Of a DNA stretch of 56,480 bases, positions 28,772-36,447 are shown piece after piece (position 1 is the stretch's first letter; every line of letters starts with the position of its first letter). The notes under the pieces were generated by a model, which was not told the DNA's origin, searched no databases, and saw only the letters and a list, made by a program, of their open reading frames with translations. Source of the DNA: Bacteroidota bacterium (GTDB taxonomy: Bacteria > Bacteroidota > Bacteroidia > Chitinophagales > Saprospiraceae); assembly GCA_024743405.1 (NCBI GenBank), contig JANSWP010000044.1:1-56480 (forward strand). The letters are read 5' to 3'. The position numbers were made by a program, and so were the translations under genes.

Positions 28772-30240
28772 ATCATCTAGATAATTTTTATAAAGAGAAA
28801 TTAAATAAACGCGAATTTGAATTCGATGAAAGCCTTTGGCTGCAAGCCGAAGAGCTAATTGTTGCAGATGAGAAAAAGAAAAAGAAGCGGGCTATTGTTT
28901 GGTGGATACTGGGTGGAGTGCTTTTGATTTCAATGATTGGTGGTGGACTGATGTTGCAAAACTTGAATTCTAATTCAGGTGATTTAATTAAAGCAGATTA
29001 CCAAGATAAGGCTGCTAATATCATGGATGAAAAATTTAGCACAAATGAATCAACACATGAAGAAGCGATTGAAAAAGTGAATATGGAGTCCTCAGAAAAA
29101 CTTGAAGCAACTACAAAGAAAAATACTGCAATACTACTTCCAAATACTCAAAAACCAAACCCTACAAATAAAAATAAACCGTCATCAAAACCTGAAGCAT
29201 CAGAAATAATAGATGATAAAATTGAACAAAGAGTAGAAATTCCAATAGCTATAAGTGATACAAAAGAAAATTCAACAATAGAAAAAGAATCAGAAAACAC
29301 TTTGAATGCTCATACTACAGATGAAATCGCCAATACAAACACACAAGAAAAAGCTTCAGGTATCTCAGAATCATCTGTTGTAAAAAGCGGTTCAGCAGTT
29401 GAAGAAATTCCAAAAAGGATTACCGAAAATATTGCTCAGGTTTCACTTTTAAAATTGAATCCCTTCTTCATAAAGGAAACAAAAGAAATTAAGGCATTAA
29501 CAACGTTTAAGCCAGAAAAGACACGAAAACTACAGATTGGATTGGTAGGCAGTTTGGTTTATTTCCCTAACTCAAAACTCGATTCAGAATTGAATTATAA
29601 AGGAGGTATGAGTATTGGGGTACCTTTAGTAGGTCGTTGGTCTTTAGGTACAGAGCTTTCTTATTTCGTTTTCAAGGAAGAAATGGAAGCCATTGGCGAA
29701 AGTCCACAAGCAGCTTTTGGCTATAGTGGTGACTATGACACTTATCAATTGAGACCTAGTAGTTTACATTTTTTGAACCTTCCAATTTATGCTAAATACC
29801 AATTGGGGTATCATGCACTAGAATGCGGTTTAGCTTTTGACTATTTATTGGGCGCCCGAGGAGAATTAGTTTTGGAAGATCATTTACAATCGTGGGAAAG
29901 AGATGATGTCCAAAATCAAAAATATATTCAATCAGTTGCCGTAGCCGCCTCAGTTAATGGACAAAATGAAAATTTGAATGATATTCGATACACAGAGAAT
30001 GGTGTGGTTCAGAAAGGCTGGTTAGACGATTCTGCCCTGAATAAAATTCAGACCCAATTATTATTAGGATATAATTATCGGTTCAATTCAAAAACAGCAT
30101 TAGGAATACGTGCTCAATATCGTCTGACTAATTATAATAACCCGAATAATGATTTTGAAACAACAGAGACCGATCCAAAATCCGTGAAAAATGATACTCC
30201 ATTATCAGTTCATTTTTCAATACAATACCGGATTTGGTAA
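28768..30240 (+). CDS. Putative anti-sigma-like membrane protein with C-terminal outer-membrane-barrel-like domain
   Basis: 490 residues. The N-terminus (about 1-41) is a charged cytoplasmic stretch (NHLDNFYKEKLNKREFEFDESLW) of the kind that binds sigma factors. Residues 42-63 are a transmembrane helix. Residues 65-245 are a low-complexity linker rich in E, K, N, T and S. From about 250 to the end the chain looks like an outer-membrane beta-barrel of the PorT type (LQIGLVGSLVYFP, GRWSLGTELSYFV) and ends in a typical barrel signal HFSIQYRIW. The layout suggests one chain crossing the whole envelope. The sigma-binding role is inferred from coupling, not from a recognised anti-sigma domain. Confidence 0.78.
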   Translation: MNHLDNFYKEKLNKREFEFDESLWLQAEELIVADEKKKKKRAIVWWILGGVLLISMIGGGLMLQNLNSNSGDLIKADYQDKAANIMDEKFSTNESTHEEAIEKVNMESSEKLEATTKKNTAILLPNTQKPNPTNKNKPSSKPEASEIIDDKIEQRVEIPIAISDTKENSTIEKESENTLNAHTTDEIANTNTQEKASGISESSVVKSGSAVEEIPKRITENIAQVSLLKLNPFFIKETKEIKALTTFKPEKTRKLQIGLVGSLVYFPNSKLDSELNYKGGMSIGVPLVGRWSLGTELSYFVFKEEMEAIGESPQAAFGYSGDYDTYQLRPSSLHFLNLPIYAKYQLGYHALECGLAFDYLLGARGELVLEDHLQSWERDDVQNQKYIQSVAVAASVNGQNENLNDIRYTENGVVQKGWLDDSALNKIQTQLLLGYNYRFNSKTALGIRAQYRLTNYNNPNNDFETTETDPKSVKNDTPLSVHFSIQYRIW

Positions 30241-30277
30241 TCAATATGAACAAAGATTTCCTGGATTATCATTGATT

Positions 30278-30285
30278 TATATTTG
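30278..30285 (+). promoter_or_regulatory. Candidate -7 box for the lipoprotein gene
   Basis: TATATTTG followed by CAGAAA matches the -7 consensus. It overlaps the in-frame TTG at 30283, which argues that translation starts at the downstream ATG (30325). The lipoprotein may thus have its own promoter in addition to readthrough from the sigma operon. Confidence 0.5.
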
Positions 30286-30324
30286 CAGAAATCCGTAAAA
30301 TCTTTAGTAATTATTTATTCAATA

Positions 30325-31500
30325 ATGAATTCTTTATTTAAATATACATTTCTAGTCGTTTTGCTGATCATCGGGTCATGCAATAAAATAGAATTGCCCG
30401 CAGAAGAAATGGACGAAGTCGTTTTTAATATTTCTGCCGATTCTGATATTGGTTCATTGAATATGGAAGCTGGAATGGACAACTTTGTGTTGTTTCCTGA
30501 ATATTTTGTGGATAACCAAGACGTTTTGACCTTCGTCGCCAATTTTCAAAAAGATGATTGTCAAGTCAATTGTGAAGAAAAATTAGTCTTCAAAATTAGG
30601 GATAAACAACAAACAATAGGAGGTAATACCGATATTGACAATGCCATACAAGTTGATTTCTATAATTTTGAAGTGCCTTTAGAAGACACCTTGTTTTATG
30701 ACTCTTTAGTCCCTAAAATGGTATTGGATTTAGACGCAAGTAACTCCAAAACAGAAAACTCTTTCGAAAATATTTACACTTGGAGTTTTGATAATGGATT
30801 GGTGACCTCTTTTATTAATGAACCTAACTTTAATGAAATCGACCTCTCTAATTTCAGTCCCAACCAACCTTTTAATGTTCAACTTGACCTAGCCACCAAT
30901 GGTGGACAAGGGTGCCAAAGTTTTCAAAAGCAAAACTTGCAGTTTCAGAATATTAATAAAGAATGTAGTGTATCTATTCAAAAAGATACTTCAGATACAT
31001 TGACTGCCATTTTAGGTTCAAGTACCCCACCCCATCTATTTTTCTGGAATACAAATGATACCGCTCAGACTATTCCTATAAACCCTGGAATTGATGAATA
31101 TTCAGTTATTTATATTGATGGCAATGGCTGTAAATCTAGTGCTGGCATTACCCTAGGGCCTGGAAATGAAGCGTGTTCTGCTCAATTTTCAGCTTCTTTC
31201 AGAATGTCCAATGACACATTTCCGGTAATGGATATCGAACCAAATTTTTTCGAATTTTCAAAAGTCATCATTGAATATACCACAGAAGATGGCACCTTTT
31301 ATAGTTCAGAAAAAGGGGCGCAAAATGGATCAAACCTATATTTTGAAGTATTGTCTGTGGAAGATTATGAGGATAGCCAAATTGGTCAAAAAACAAAAAA
31401 ACTGGCAATTCGATTTGCCTGCCAATTATTTAATGAAGAAGGAGCGTTTTTTGAATTTTCAAATGGAGAAGGAATCATTGGAATGGCCTATCCAAATTAG
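30325..31500 (+). CDS. Lipoprotein with one SprB-like repeat
   Basis: 391 residues from the ATG at 30325. This start places a clean lipoprotein signal peptide first, with lipobox LIIGSC and the modified cysteine at residue 19. The chain is beta-rich with cysteine pairs. Near residues 220-275 one segment (HLFFWNTNDTAQTIPINPG, then YSVIYIDGNGCKSS) resembles a single SprB-like repeat of the large protein at 25319. It has no other recognised domain. Position after the sigma and barrel genes suggests it belongs to the same surface system. Function unknown. Confidence 0.78.
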   Translation: MNSLFKYTFLVVLLIIGSCNKIELPAEEMDEVVFNISADSDIGSLNMEAGMDNFVLFPEYFVDNQDVLTFVANFQKDDCQVNCEEKLVFKIRDKQQTIGGNTDIDNAIQVDFYNFEVPLEDTLFYDSLVPKMVLDLDASNSKTENSFENIYTWSFDNGLVTSFINEPNFNEIDLSNFSPNQPFNVQLDLATNGGQGCQSFQKQNLQFQNINKECSVSIQKDTSDTLTAILGSSTPPHLFFWNTNDTAQTIPINPGIDEYSVIYIDGNGCKSSAGITLGPGNEACSAQFSASFRMSNDTFPVMDIEPNFFEFSKVIIEYTTEDGTFYSSEKGAQNGSNLYFEVLSVEDYEDSQIGQKTKKLAIRFACQLFNEEGAFFEFSNGEGIIGMAYPN

Positions 31501-31508
31501 AGAATCAT

Positions 31509-31550
31509 GAATCATCCTAACTTTCGATTTTTGAAAAATTAGGATGATTC
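31509..31550. terminator. Hairpin between convergent genes
   Basis: A perfect 12-bp stem (gaatcatcctaa at 31509-31520, complement at 31539-31550) lies between the lipoprotein stop and the stop of the minus-strand FabH-like gene. The U-tract is poor on both sides, so it is a likely but weak bidirectional terminator. Confidence 0.65.
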
Positions 31551-31562
31551 CTATTTGGGTTA

Positions 31563-32633
31563 TTACCACCGGATCAAAGCAGAACCCCAGGTAAAACCAC
31601 TGCCAAATGCTGCCAGACAAACCAAATCTCCGTCCTTCACAGCGCCAGATTCCCAAGCTTCACATAGTGCAATAGGTACCGATGCAGCCGTCGTGTTACC
31701 ATATTTTTGAATATTGTTCCAAACTTGATCATCTCTTAAACCCAAACGTTTTTGTACGAATTGACTGATTCTCAAATTAGCTTGATGTGGAACCATCATA
31801 TCTATATCGGAAGTCTTCAAACCTGCAGTTTCTAATGCTTCTCCGATAACTTCAGGAAATTTCTGAACCGCTAATTTGAAAACAAACTTGCCTTCCATAT
31901 TTGGATAATATTGACCTTCGTCTAACATCTTTTGAGTCAAAAATATTTCACCGTATTTAATGGATTCATCATAACCGAAATCCATATCAAGACCCATTTT
32001 GTCAAAATGATATCCTCCGTGAGCTCCAGGATTGATCATCGCCAATTTTTCGGCATAGGTCCCATCAGAATGTAATTTGGTGGTTAAAATCCCTTGATTT
32101 TCATCTTCCGTTGGTTGAATGACCACAGCACCTGCCCCATCACCAAAAATAACCGTTACATTCCGACCGGTTGTGCTAAAATCTAATCCCATGGAGTGCA
32201 TTTCTGCACCAATCAATAGGATATTTTTGTACATCCCTGTCTTGACAAATTGGTCAGCAATTGACAATCCATAAATAAACCCAGAACACTGGTTTCTGAT
32301 ATCTAAAGCTCCAATCTCTGTTTTGGTAATGCCTAACTCCCGCTGAACCAAGACACCACAACCCGGGAAATAATAATCCGGACTCAAGGTTGCAAAAATG
32401 ATAAAATCGACATCTTCCTTAGTGATTCCAGCCCGTTCGATAGCTATTTCAGCAGCTTTCGCACCCATGGTAGCTGAAGTCTCCGTATGTTTTTTGGCAT
32501 ATCTGCGCTCTTGAATTCCTGTACGTTCTTGAATCCATTCATCAGAAGTATCCATCACTTTTGATAAATCATCATTAGTCACAGCCCATTCGGGCACGTA
32601 GTGTCCAATACCACCTATTTTTGATCTAAACAT
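31563..32633 (-). CDS. 3-oxoacyl-ACP synthase III (FabH-like)
   Basis: 356 residues. The catalytic triad of the KAS III family is complete: C116 in RNQCSGFIYGL, H283 in VPHQANLRI and N313 in YGNTTAAS. The N-terminus GGIGHYVPEWAVTNDDL and DEWIQERTGIQERR are typical. It would condense an acyl-CoA primer with malonyl-ACP to start fatty-acid synthesis. It is about 30-40 residues longer than the common FabH, with the extra stretch at about 200-245 (HGGYHFDKMGLDMDFGYDE). It may therefore use another primer. It shares a 31-bp gap with the upstream cysteine desulfurase gene. The gene symbol is withheld because paralogues are frequent. Confidence 0.9.
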   Translation of the reverse strand: MFRSKIGGIGHYVPEWAVTNDDLSKVMDTSDEWIQERTGIQERRYAKKHTETSATMGAKAAEIAIERAGITKEDVDFIIFATLSPDYYFPGCGVLVQRELGITKTEIGALDIRNQCSGFIYGLSIADQFVKTGMYKNILLIGAEMHSMGLDFSTTGRNVTVIFGDGAGAVVIQPTEDENQGILTTKLHSDGTYAEKLAMINPGAHGGYHFDKMGLDMDFGYDESIKYGEIFLTQKMLDEGQYYPNMEGKFVFKLAVQKFPEVIGEALETAGLKTSDIDMMVPHQANLRISQFVQKRLGLRDDQVWNNIQKYGNTTAASVPIALCEAWESGAVKDGDLVCLAAFGSGFTWGSALIRW

Positions 32634-32664
32634 TTTTTAAATTTACTTTTTTGAATTACGGTTT

Positions 32665-33813
32665 TTAAGCTAATACTTCTTCCTTAACAGCAACCATCGT
32701 TTTGAGTTTTTCAACTACATAGTCAATTTCATCTTTGGTGTTGTAATGAGAGAAAGAAAAACGAATAGATTTTCGCTTTGGATCAGCTTTGACTGCTTGC
32801 ATCACATGAGAGCCTTTTTCCGCTCCAGAGCTACATGCACTTCCTCCAGAAGCACTAATTCCTGCAATATCTAGCATCAAGAGTAACATTTCAGATTTTG
32901 GAGAATTAGGGAAAGATACGCTCAGAACAGTGTATAAATAGCTGCCATTATGGTCTCCATTAAATTGAATATCTTCAAAATTTTCAAGAAGTTGATTTTT
33001 CAAATAAGCCCTTAATGATTCGATTTTTTCTTGTTTAGCCTCCATATTATCACAAGCCAATTCAAGCGCCTTAGCCATACCTACAATACCATAAACATTT
33101 TCAGTTCCAGCACGCATATTACGCTCTTGAGATCCTCCATGAATCAAAGGTTTAATCAACGAACCGTTATTGACATATATAAACCCTACCCCTTTTGGCC
33201 CATGAAATTTATGAGCAGAACCTGAAAGGAAATGAATTTTTAATTTTGACACATCTAATGGAAAATGACCGACTGTTTGGACAGTATCAGAATGATAATA
33301 AGCACCATATTCTTCACACAATGCCGAAACAAGTTCCATATTTTGTAAGGTTCCAATTTCATTATTAGCCGCCATTAAGGAAACTAACGTCTTTTTATCG
33401 CTTGATTTTAATAAAGATTCTAATTCCTCATAATCTAATTTCCCTTTACCACATACATCAAGCATAACGACCTCTACCCCTTTTTTCTCAAGACTTTCCA
33501 ATGTATGCCCAACACAATGATGTTCGGTTGGAGAACTGATAATACGCTCTACATTTAGATCTCTAACGGCACATCTTAGCGCCATATTATTGGATTCAGT
33601 GCCTCCAGAGGTAAAGAAAATTTCACCGATTGAAGCGCCCATATATCCAGCAATCTTTTTTCGGGCTTGTTCAATAGCCGCACGGACAGTCCGTCCTTGA
33701 GCATGAATAGAGGAAGGGTTTCCATAATGTTCGCGCATACAATCGACCATTACTTCAATAACTTCTTCGCTAATGGGGGTAGTGGCAGCATTATCAAGGT
33801 ATACTCTTCTCAT
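32665..33813 (-). CDS. Cysteine desulfurase (IscS/NifS family)
   Basis: 382 residues, class V aminotransferase fold with PLP. The N-terminus YLDNAATTPISEEV, the PLP lysine K202 in GSAHKFHGPKG and the persulfide cysteine C327 in GGSACSSGAEKG are present. The enzyme removes sulfur from cysteine for Fe-S clusters or tRNA thiolation. No iscU or other Fe-S assembly genes are adjacent. The loop ASGGSACSSG is of the IscS/NifS class I type. The specific paralogue cannot be fixed from sequence alone. Confidence 0.94.
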   Translation of the reverse strand: MRRVYLDNAATTPISEEVIEVMVDCMREHYGNPSSIHAQGRTVRAAIEQARKKIAGYMGASIGEIFFTSGGTESNNMALRCAVRDLNVERIISSPTEHHCVGHTLESLEKKGVEVVMLDVCGKGKLDYEELESLLKSSDKKTLVSLMAANNEIGTLQNMELVSALCEEYGAYYHSDTVQTVGHFPLDVSKLKIHFLSGSAHKFHGPKGVGFIYVNNGSLIKPLIHGGSQERNMRAGTENVYGIVGMAKALELACDNMEAKQEKIESLRAYLKNQLLENFEDIQFNGDHNGSYLYTVLSVSFPNSPKSEMLLLMLDIAGISASGGSACSSGAEKGSHVMQAVKADPKRKSIRFSFSHYNTKDEIDYVVEKLKTMVAVKEEVLA

Positions 33814-34031
33814 TTTTAAGATAGGTTTGACTTGGTTAGTAATTAATACTTTTGGTATTCTTTATAAAGTTAAACTTTCAACTTTTTAAAGGATAAGTTA
33901 AGTAAGGGACTATTAAAGCCCCACATTAGTTATTTTACTATAAAGTCTAGTGAAATTGATTGTTATGGCAAAAATAAGAATTGTTTATTGGAAACTAGTT
34001 ACTTGAAACTGGATTTTGAGGTCTTAGTATA
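33814..34031. other. Gene-free stretch upstream of the desulfurase gene
   Basis: AT-rich; no coding frame or known RNA seen. It should contain the promoter of the minus-strand desulfurase/FabH-like pair, but no TAnnTTTG box was found on that strand. Confidence 0.5.
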
Positions 34032-34187
34032 GTGTAAATTAGATAAGTTGCTTTTTTTGAACAAGGTAGTTTTTTGAGAGAACGAGGCGAAAAAATCAGG
34101 ACTAGCGTTAGCTATAGCTTCTTTTCTCACGATGTAATCTCAAAATAGAAGCCTTTCAATAAGTAAGATATTTAGTTTAAATTGTAC
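34032..34187 (+). repeat. Diverged hairpin element copy D
   Basis: The 49-nt core at 34083-34131 keeps the start CGAGGC, an A run, the central CAG and the end CACG of copies A-C, but most other bases differ. Its central stem is tagc/gcta around a 4-nt loop gtta, matching the 4-nt loop of the others. The arms pair within the copy, for example 34063-34078 against 34139-34155. Homology to A-C is moderate and rests on shared layout and position rather than on high identity. Boundaries are approximate. Confidence 0.6.
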
Positions 34188-34211
34188 TTTCCCACCAAAA
34201 TAGTTTTTGAG

Positions 34212-34219
34212 TAAATTTG
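34212..34219 (+). promoter_or_regulatory. Candidate -7 box for the PAP2 gene
   Basis: TAAATTTG followed by TCC lies 31 bp before the start codon at 34251 and directly downstream of hairpin element D. No well-placed -33 element was seen. Confidence 0.45.
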
Positions 34220-34250
34220 TCCAAAATTATTTAGGGAATAAGAAAAACGA

Positions 34251-34817
34251 ATGAGCGAACTACTACAACTGGATCAAAATTTATTTTTTCTAATTAATGA
34301 GGATCTAAAGAATCCAATACTAGACGTCCTTTTACCATGGTGGCGAAATAAATATTTTTGGATGCCTTTCTATCTATTCCTCCTATCGTTTTTGCTTTTA
34401 AATTATGATAAAAAAGGGCTGATTATTATCCTCGGTTTAATTTTGACAATTGGTATTTCTGATCTTACAAGTAGTCATTTTATAAAAAAAACGGTTGAAA
34501 GGGTTCGTCCCTGTAATGATATAGACCTTAAAAAAGAAGTGAATTTATTAGTTCCCTGCGGTGGTGGATACAGCTTTACCTCTTCGCACGCAACCAATCA
34601 TTTTGCTATAGCTACCTTTTTAATTTTAACACTGGGTCTGATTTTCAAATGGATAAAACTACCTTTGCTTTTTTGGGCAGCTTCCATTGCTTTTGGGCAA
34701 GTTTACGTAGGCGTTCATTACCCTTTAGATATATTTTTTGGGGCGATTTTAGGAATGTCTGTAGGGTATTTTGTTTTTTTATTATTTCTAAGAATTTTTG
34801 GATCATTTACTCCTTGA
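34251..34817 (+). CDS. PAP2-family phosphatase
   Basis: 188 residues, integral membrane. The three phosphatase motifs are KKTVERVRPC, SSHATNHF and GVHYPLDIFFGA, in the correct order. The family removes phosphate from lipid phosphates such as undecaprenyl pyrophosphate or phosphatidic acid, acting on the outer face of the inner membrane. Which lipid is used here cannot be told. The ZIP transporter gene follows 38 bp later on the same strand. Confidence 0.92.
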   Translation: MSELLQLDQNLFFLINEDLKNPILDVLLPWWRNKYFWMPFYLFLLSFLLLNYDKKGLIIILGLILTIGISDLTSSHFIKKTVERVRPCNDIDLKKEVNLLVPCGGGYSFTSSHATNHFAIATFLILTLGLIFKWIKLPLLFWAASIAFGQVYVGVHYPLDIFFGAILGMSVGYFVFLLFLRIFGSFTP

Positions 34818-34855
34818 TAAACGGTAAATTTCCAAATTACTATTTGAATACTTGA

Positions 34856-35596
34856 ATGAGCTTTATTGAATACATATTACTTTTTCTTTCTGTTATAATA
34901 GGGGGTGGATTAGGCTTTTATTTCAAAAAAAACAATCCCGGTATTCTCCAAACAGTTTTATCTTTTAGTGGAGCTTATCTTTTGGGTATTGCCGTTTTGC
35001 ACTTAATGCCAGAGGTATTCTCTAAGTCTGGTACCCATATGGGAATGTGGGTTTTGCTTGGCTTTTTCATACAATTATTATTAGAACAATTATCTGGCGG
35101 GGTCGAACATGGACATATCCATGCTCCTCACAAAGCAACAGGGAAATTTGCCATTTCTGTGATGGCTGGACTTTGTATTCATGCTTTTTTGGAAGGAATT
35201 CCTTTAAGTCATTTTACAGAATTTGGACAAACCACTCATATTCACCATGATCATGCACATAATCATTTATTATATGGAATCATTTTGCACAAAGCTCCCG
35301 CAGCTTTTGCGCTCACCATATTATTATTAGTTTCAAAATATAAGACTCCAACCATAATAAGCTGTCTTGCAATTTTCGCGTGCATGTCTCCTTTAGGTGC
35401 AGGTTTAGCCGCTTTACTTTCTTTAGAATCACACATTCATTCTACCATCATTGCAGTGGTTTTAGGGTCTTTTTTACATATCTCGACCACAATTCTCTTC
35501 GAACTTGATAATGCCAAACACCATAATGTATCTTGGAGAAAAATGTTGGTGATAATATCCGGTATGGGGCTGGCAATCCTGACAGAGGTTTTATAG
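34856..35596 (+). CDS. ZIP-family metal transporter
   Basis: 246 residues with eight transmembrane helices. Metal-binding histidines are in HLMPEVF near residue 43, in the His-rich loop EHGHIHAPH, in HIHHDHAHNH and in the conserved helix segment LHKAPAAFAL. These fit ZIP (SLC39-like) transporters, which import Zn2+ or other divalent ions into the cytoplasm. It follows the PAP2 gene by 38 bp, so the two may be cotranscribed; no functional link is apparent. Confidence 0.92.
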   Translation: MSFIEYILLFLSVIIGGGLGFYFKKNNPGILQTVLSFSGAYLLGIAVLHLMPEVFSKSGTHMGMWVLLGFFIQLLLEQLSGGVEHGHIHAPHKATGKFAISVMAGLCIHAFLEGIPLSHFTEFGQTTHIHHDHAHNHLLYGIILHKAPAAFALTILLLVSKYKTPTIISCLAIFACMSPLGAGLAALLSLESHIHSTIIAVVLGSFLHISTTILFELDNAKHHNVSWRKMLVIISGMGLAILTEVL

Positions 35597-35693
35597 ATAT
35601 TCAAAAAGAAAAGAGCCTTTTTTAATAGGCTTATATTTGAGTATAAATCGAACAAAAAAATTCCTCAAAAATCGAGTATTTGAATAATATTAA

Positions 35694-35701
35694 TACCTTT
35701 G
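35694..35701 (+). promoter_or_regulatory. Candidate -7 box for rpsO
   Basis: TACCTTTG followed by CGG is a full match to TAnnTTTG. A start soon after it would leave a leader of about 125 nt before the rpsO ATG. Confidence 0.5.
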
Positions 35702-35832
35702 CGGTCGCTGTAGCTGATTTTCGTAATCATTAACGGTAAATTGAAATAAATAAAGGGATGCATGCTTCCTGTTAGGAAGTAGATGTTGCAGCAAAATAGG
35801 CATTCTCATGTTCATTTCACAATTTGAAAATA
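35702..35832 (+). promoter_or_regulatory. Structured 5' leader of rpsO
   Basis: The stretch upstream of the ribosomal protein S15 gene contains a 6-bp perfect stem cttcct/aggaag with a 3-nt loop at 35765-35779, which a U-A and G-U pair could extend. S15 binds its own mRNA in several bacterial phyla through leaders that differ in shape. A comparable role here is a hypothesis based on position and length only. Confidence 0.35.
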
Positions 35833-36108
35833 ATGGCAGTTTATCTATCAAAAGAAAAAGTAGAAGAAATTTTTGCAGAGTATGGGGGCAATGGCAAAAA
35901 CACAGGTTCCACTGAGGGACAAGTTGCATTGTTTACCTACCGAATCAAGAGCTTATCTGATCACTTAAAATCTAACAAAAAAGATCACTCTTGCCGTCGG
36001 ACCTTGCTTACATTAGTTGGAAAGAGAAAGCGAATGCTTCGATATTTAGCTAAAAAAGACATTACAGGATACCGTGAATTAGTTAAGAAATTAGGTATTC
36101 GTGGTTAA
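35833..36108 (+). CDS. rpsO: Ribosomal protein S15
   Basis: 91 residues from the ATG at 35833 (MAVYLSKEKVEEIF). An upstream in-frame TTG at 35824 adds three residues but is not the usual start. Family hallmarks include GSTEGQVALFTYRIKSLSDHL and RRTLLTLVGKRKRMLRYL. The protein binds 16S rRNA helices 20-22. It is followed by a strong terminator and, 339 bp later, by pnp, the same order as in many bacteria. Confidence 0.97.
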   Translation: MAVYLSKEKVEEIFAEYGGNGKNTGSTEGQVALFTYRIKSLSDHLKSNKKDHSCRRTLLTLVGKRKRMLRYLAKKDITGYRELVKKLGIRG

Positions 36109-36116
36109 ATAAAATG

Positions 36117-36147
36117 AAAAAGTGTTTCCTTTGGGGAAGCACTTTTT
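36117..36147 (+). terminator. Terminator after rpsO
   Basis: aaaaagtgtttcc (36117-36129) pairs with gggaagcacttttt (ending 36147) with G-U wobble, followed by a T-rich run. It ends the rpsO transcript and separates it from pnp. Confidence 0.85.
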
Positions 36148-36447
36148 CGTTTCCAGACAAAAAGAGGTTAGAATTAGAACAAAGTAAACTCAAGCAGTGA
36201 AATACCGAGACCATAAAAAACTGCCGAATGATTACCAATATCCTTCCGTCATCTTTAAAAGATGAATATAAACCTCTCCTAAGCTTACTACCCTAGATAG
36301 GATAGAACGATCAGAAAAAAACAGAGGTCAAAAAATCGGACTTTATCCATCCTTACAGGTTCTTAAACTATATAGAAATAAGGTAAATTATAAATAGAAC
36401 AACCTCTGTAAGATTTTAGAAACAACCTTAAAAATAATGATTTTAAC
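36148..36447 (+). other. Long leader region of pnp, no gene
   Basis: No coding frame was supported. Short stems are visible: catctttaaaagatg at 36250-36264, and acagaggt at 36321-36328 pairing with acctctgt at 36402-36409 across 73 nt. In E. coli, PNPase controls its own mRNA through a leader stem; whether this leader works similarly is unproven. Confidence 0.4.

Noticed and set aside
31271-31510. 79-codon plus-strand frame at the end of the lipoprotein gene
   Set aside because: It overlaps the lipoprotein gene in another frame and has no recognisable features.
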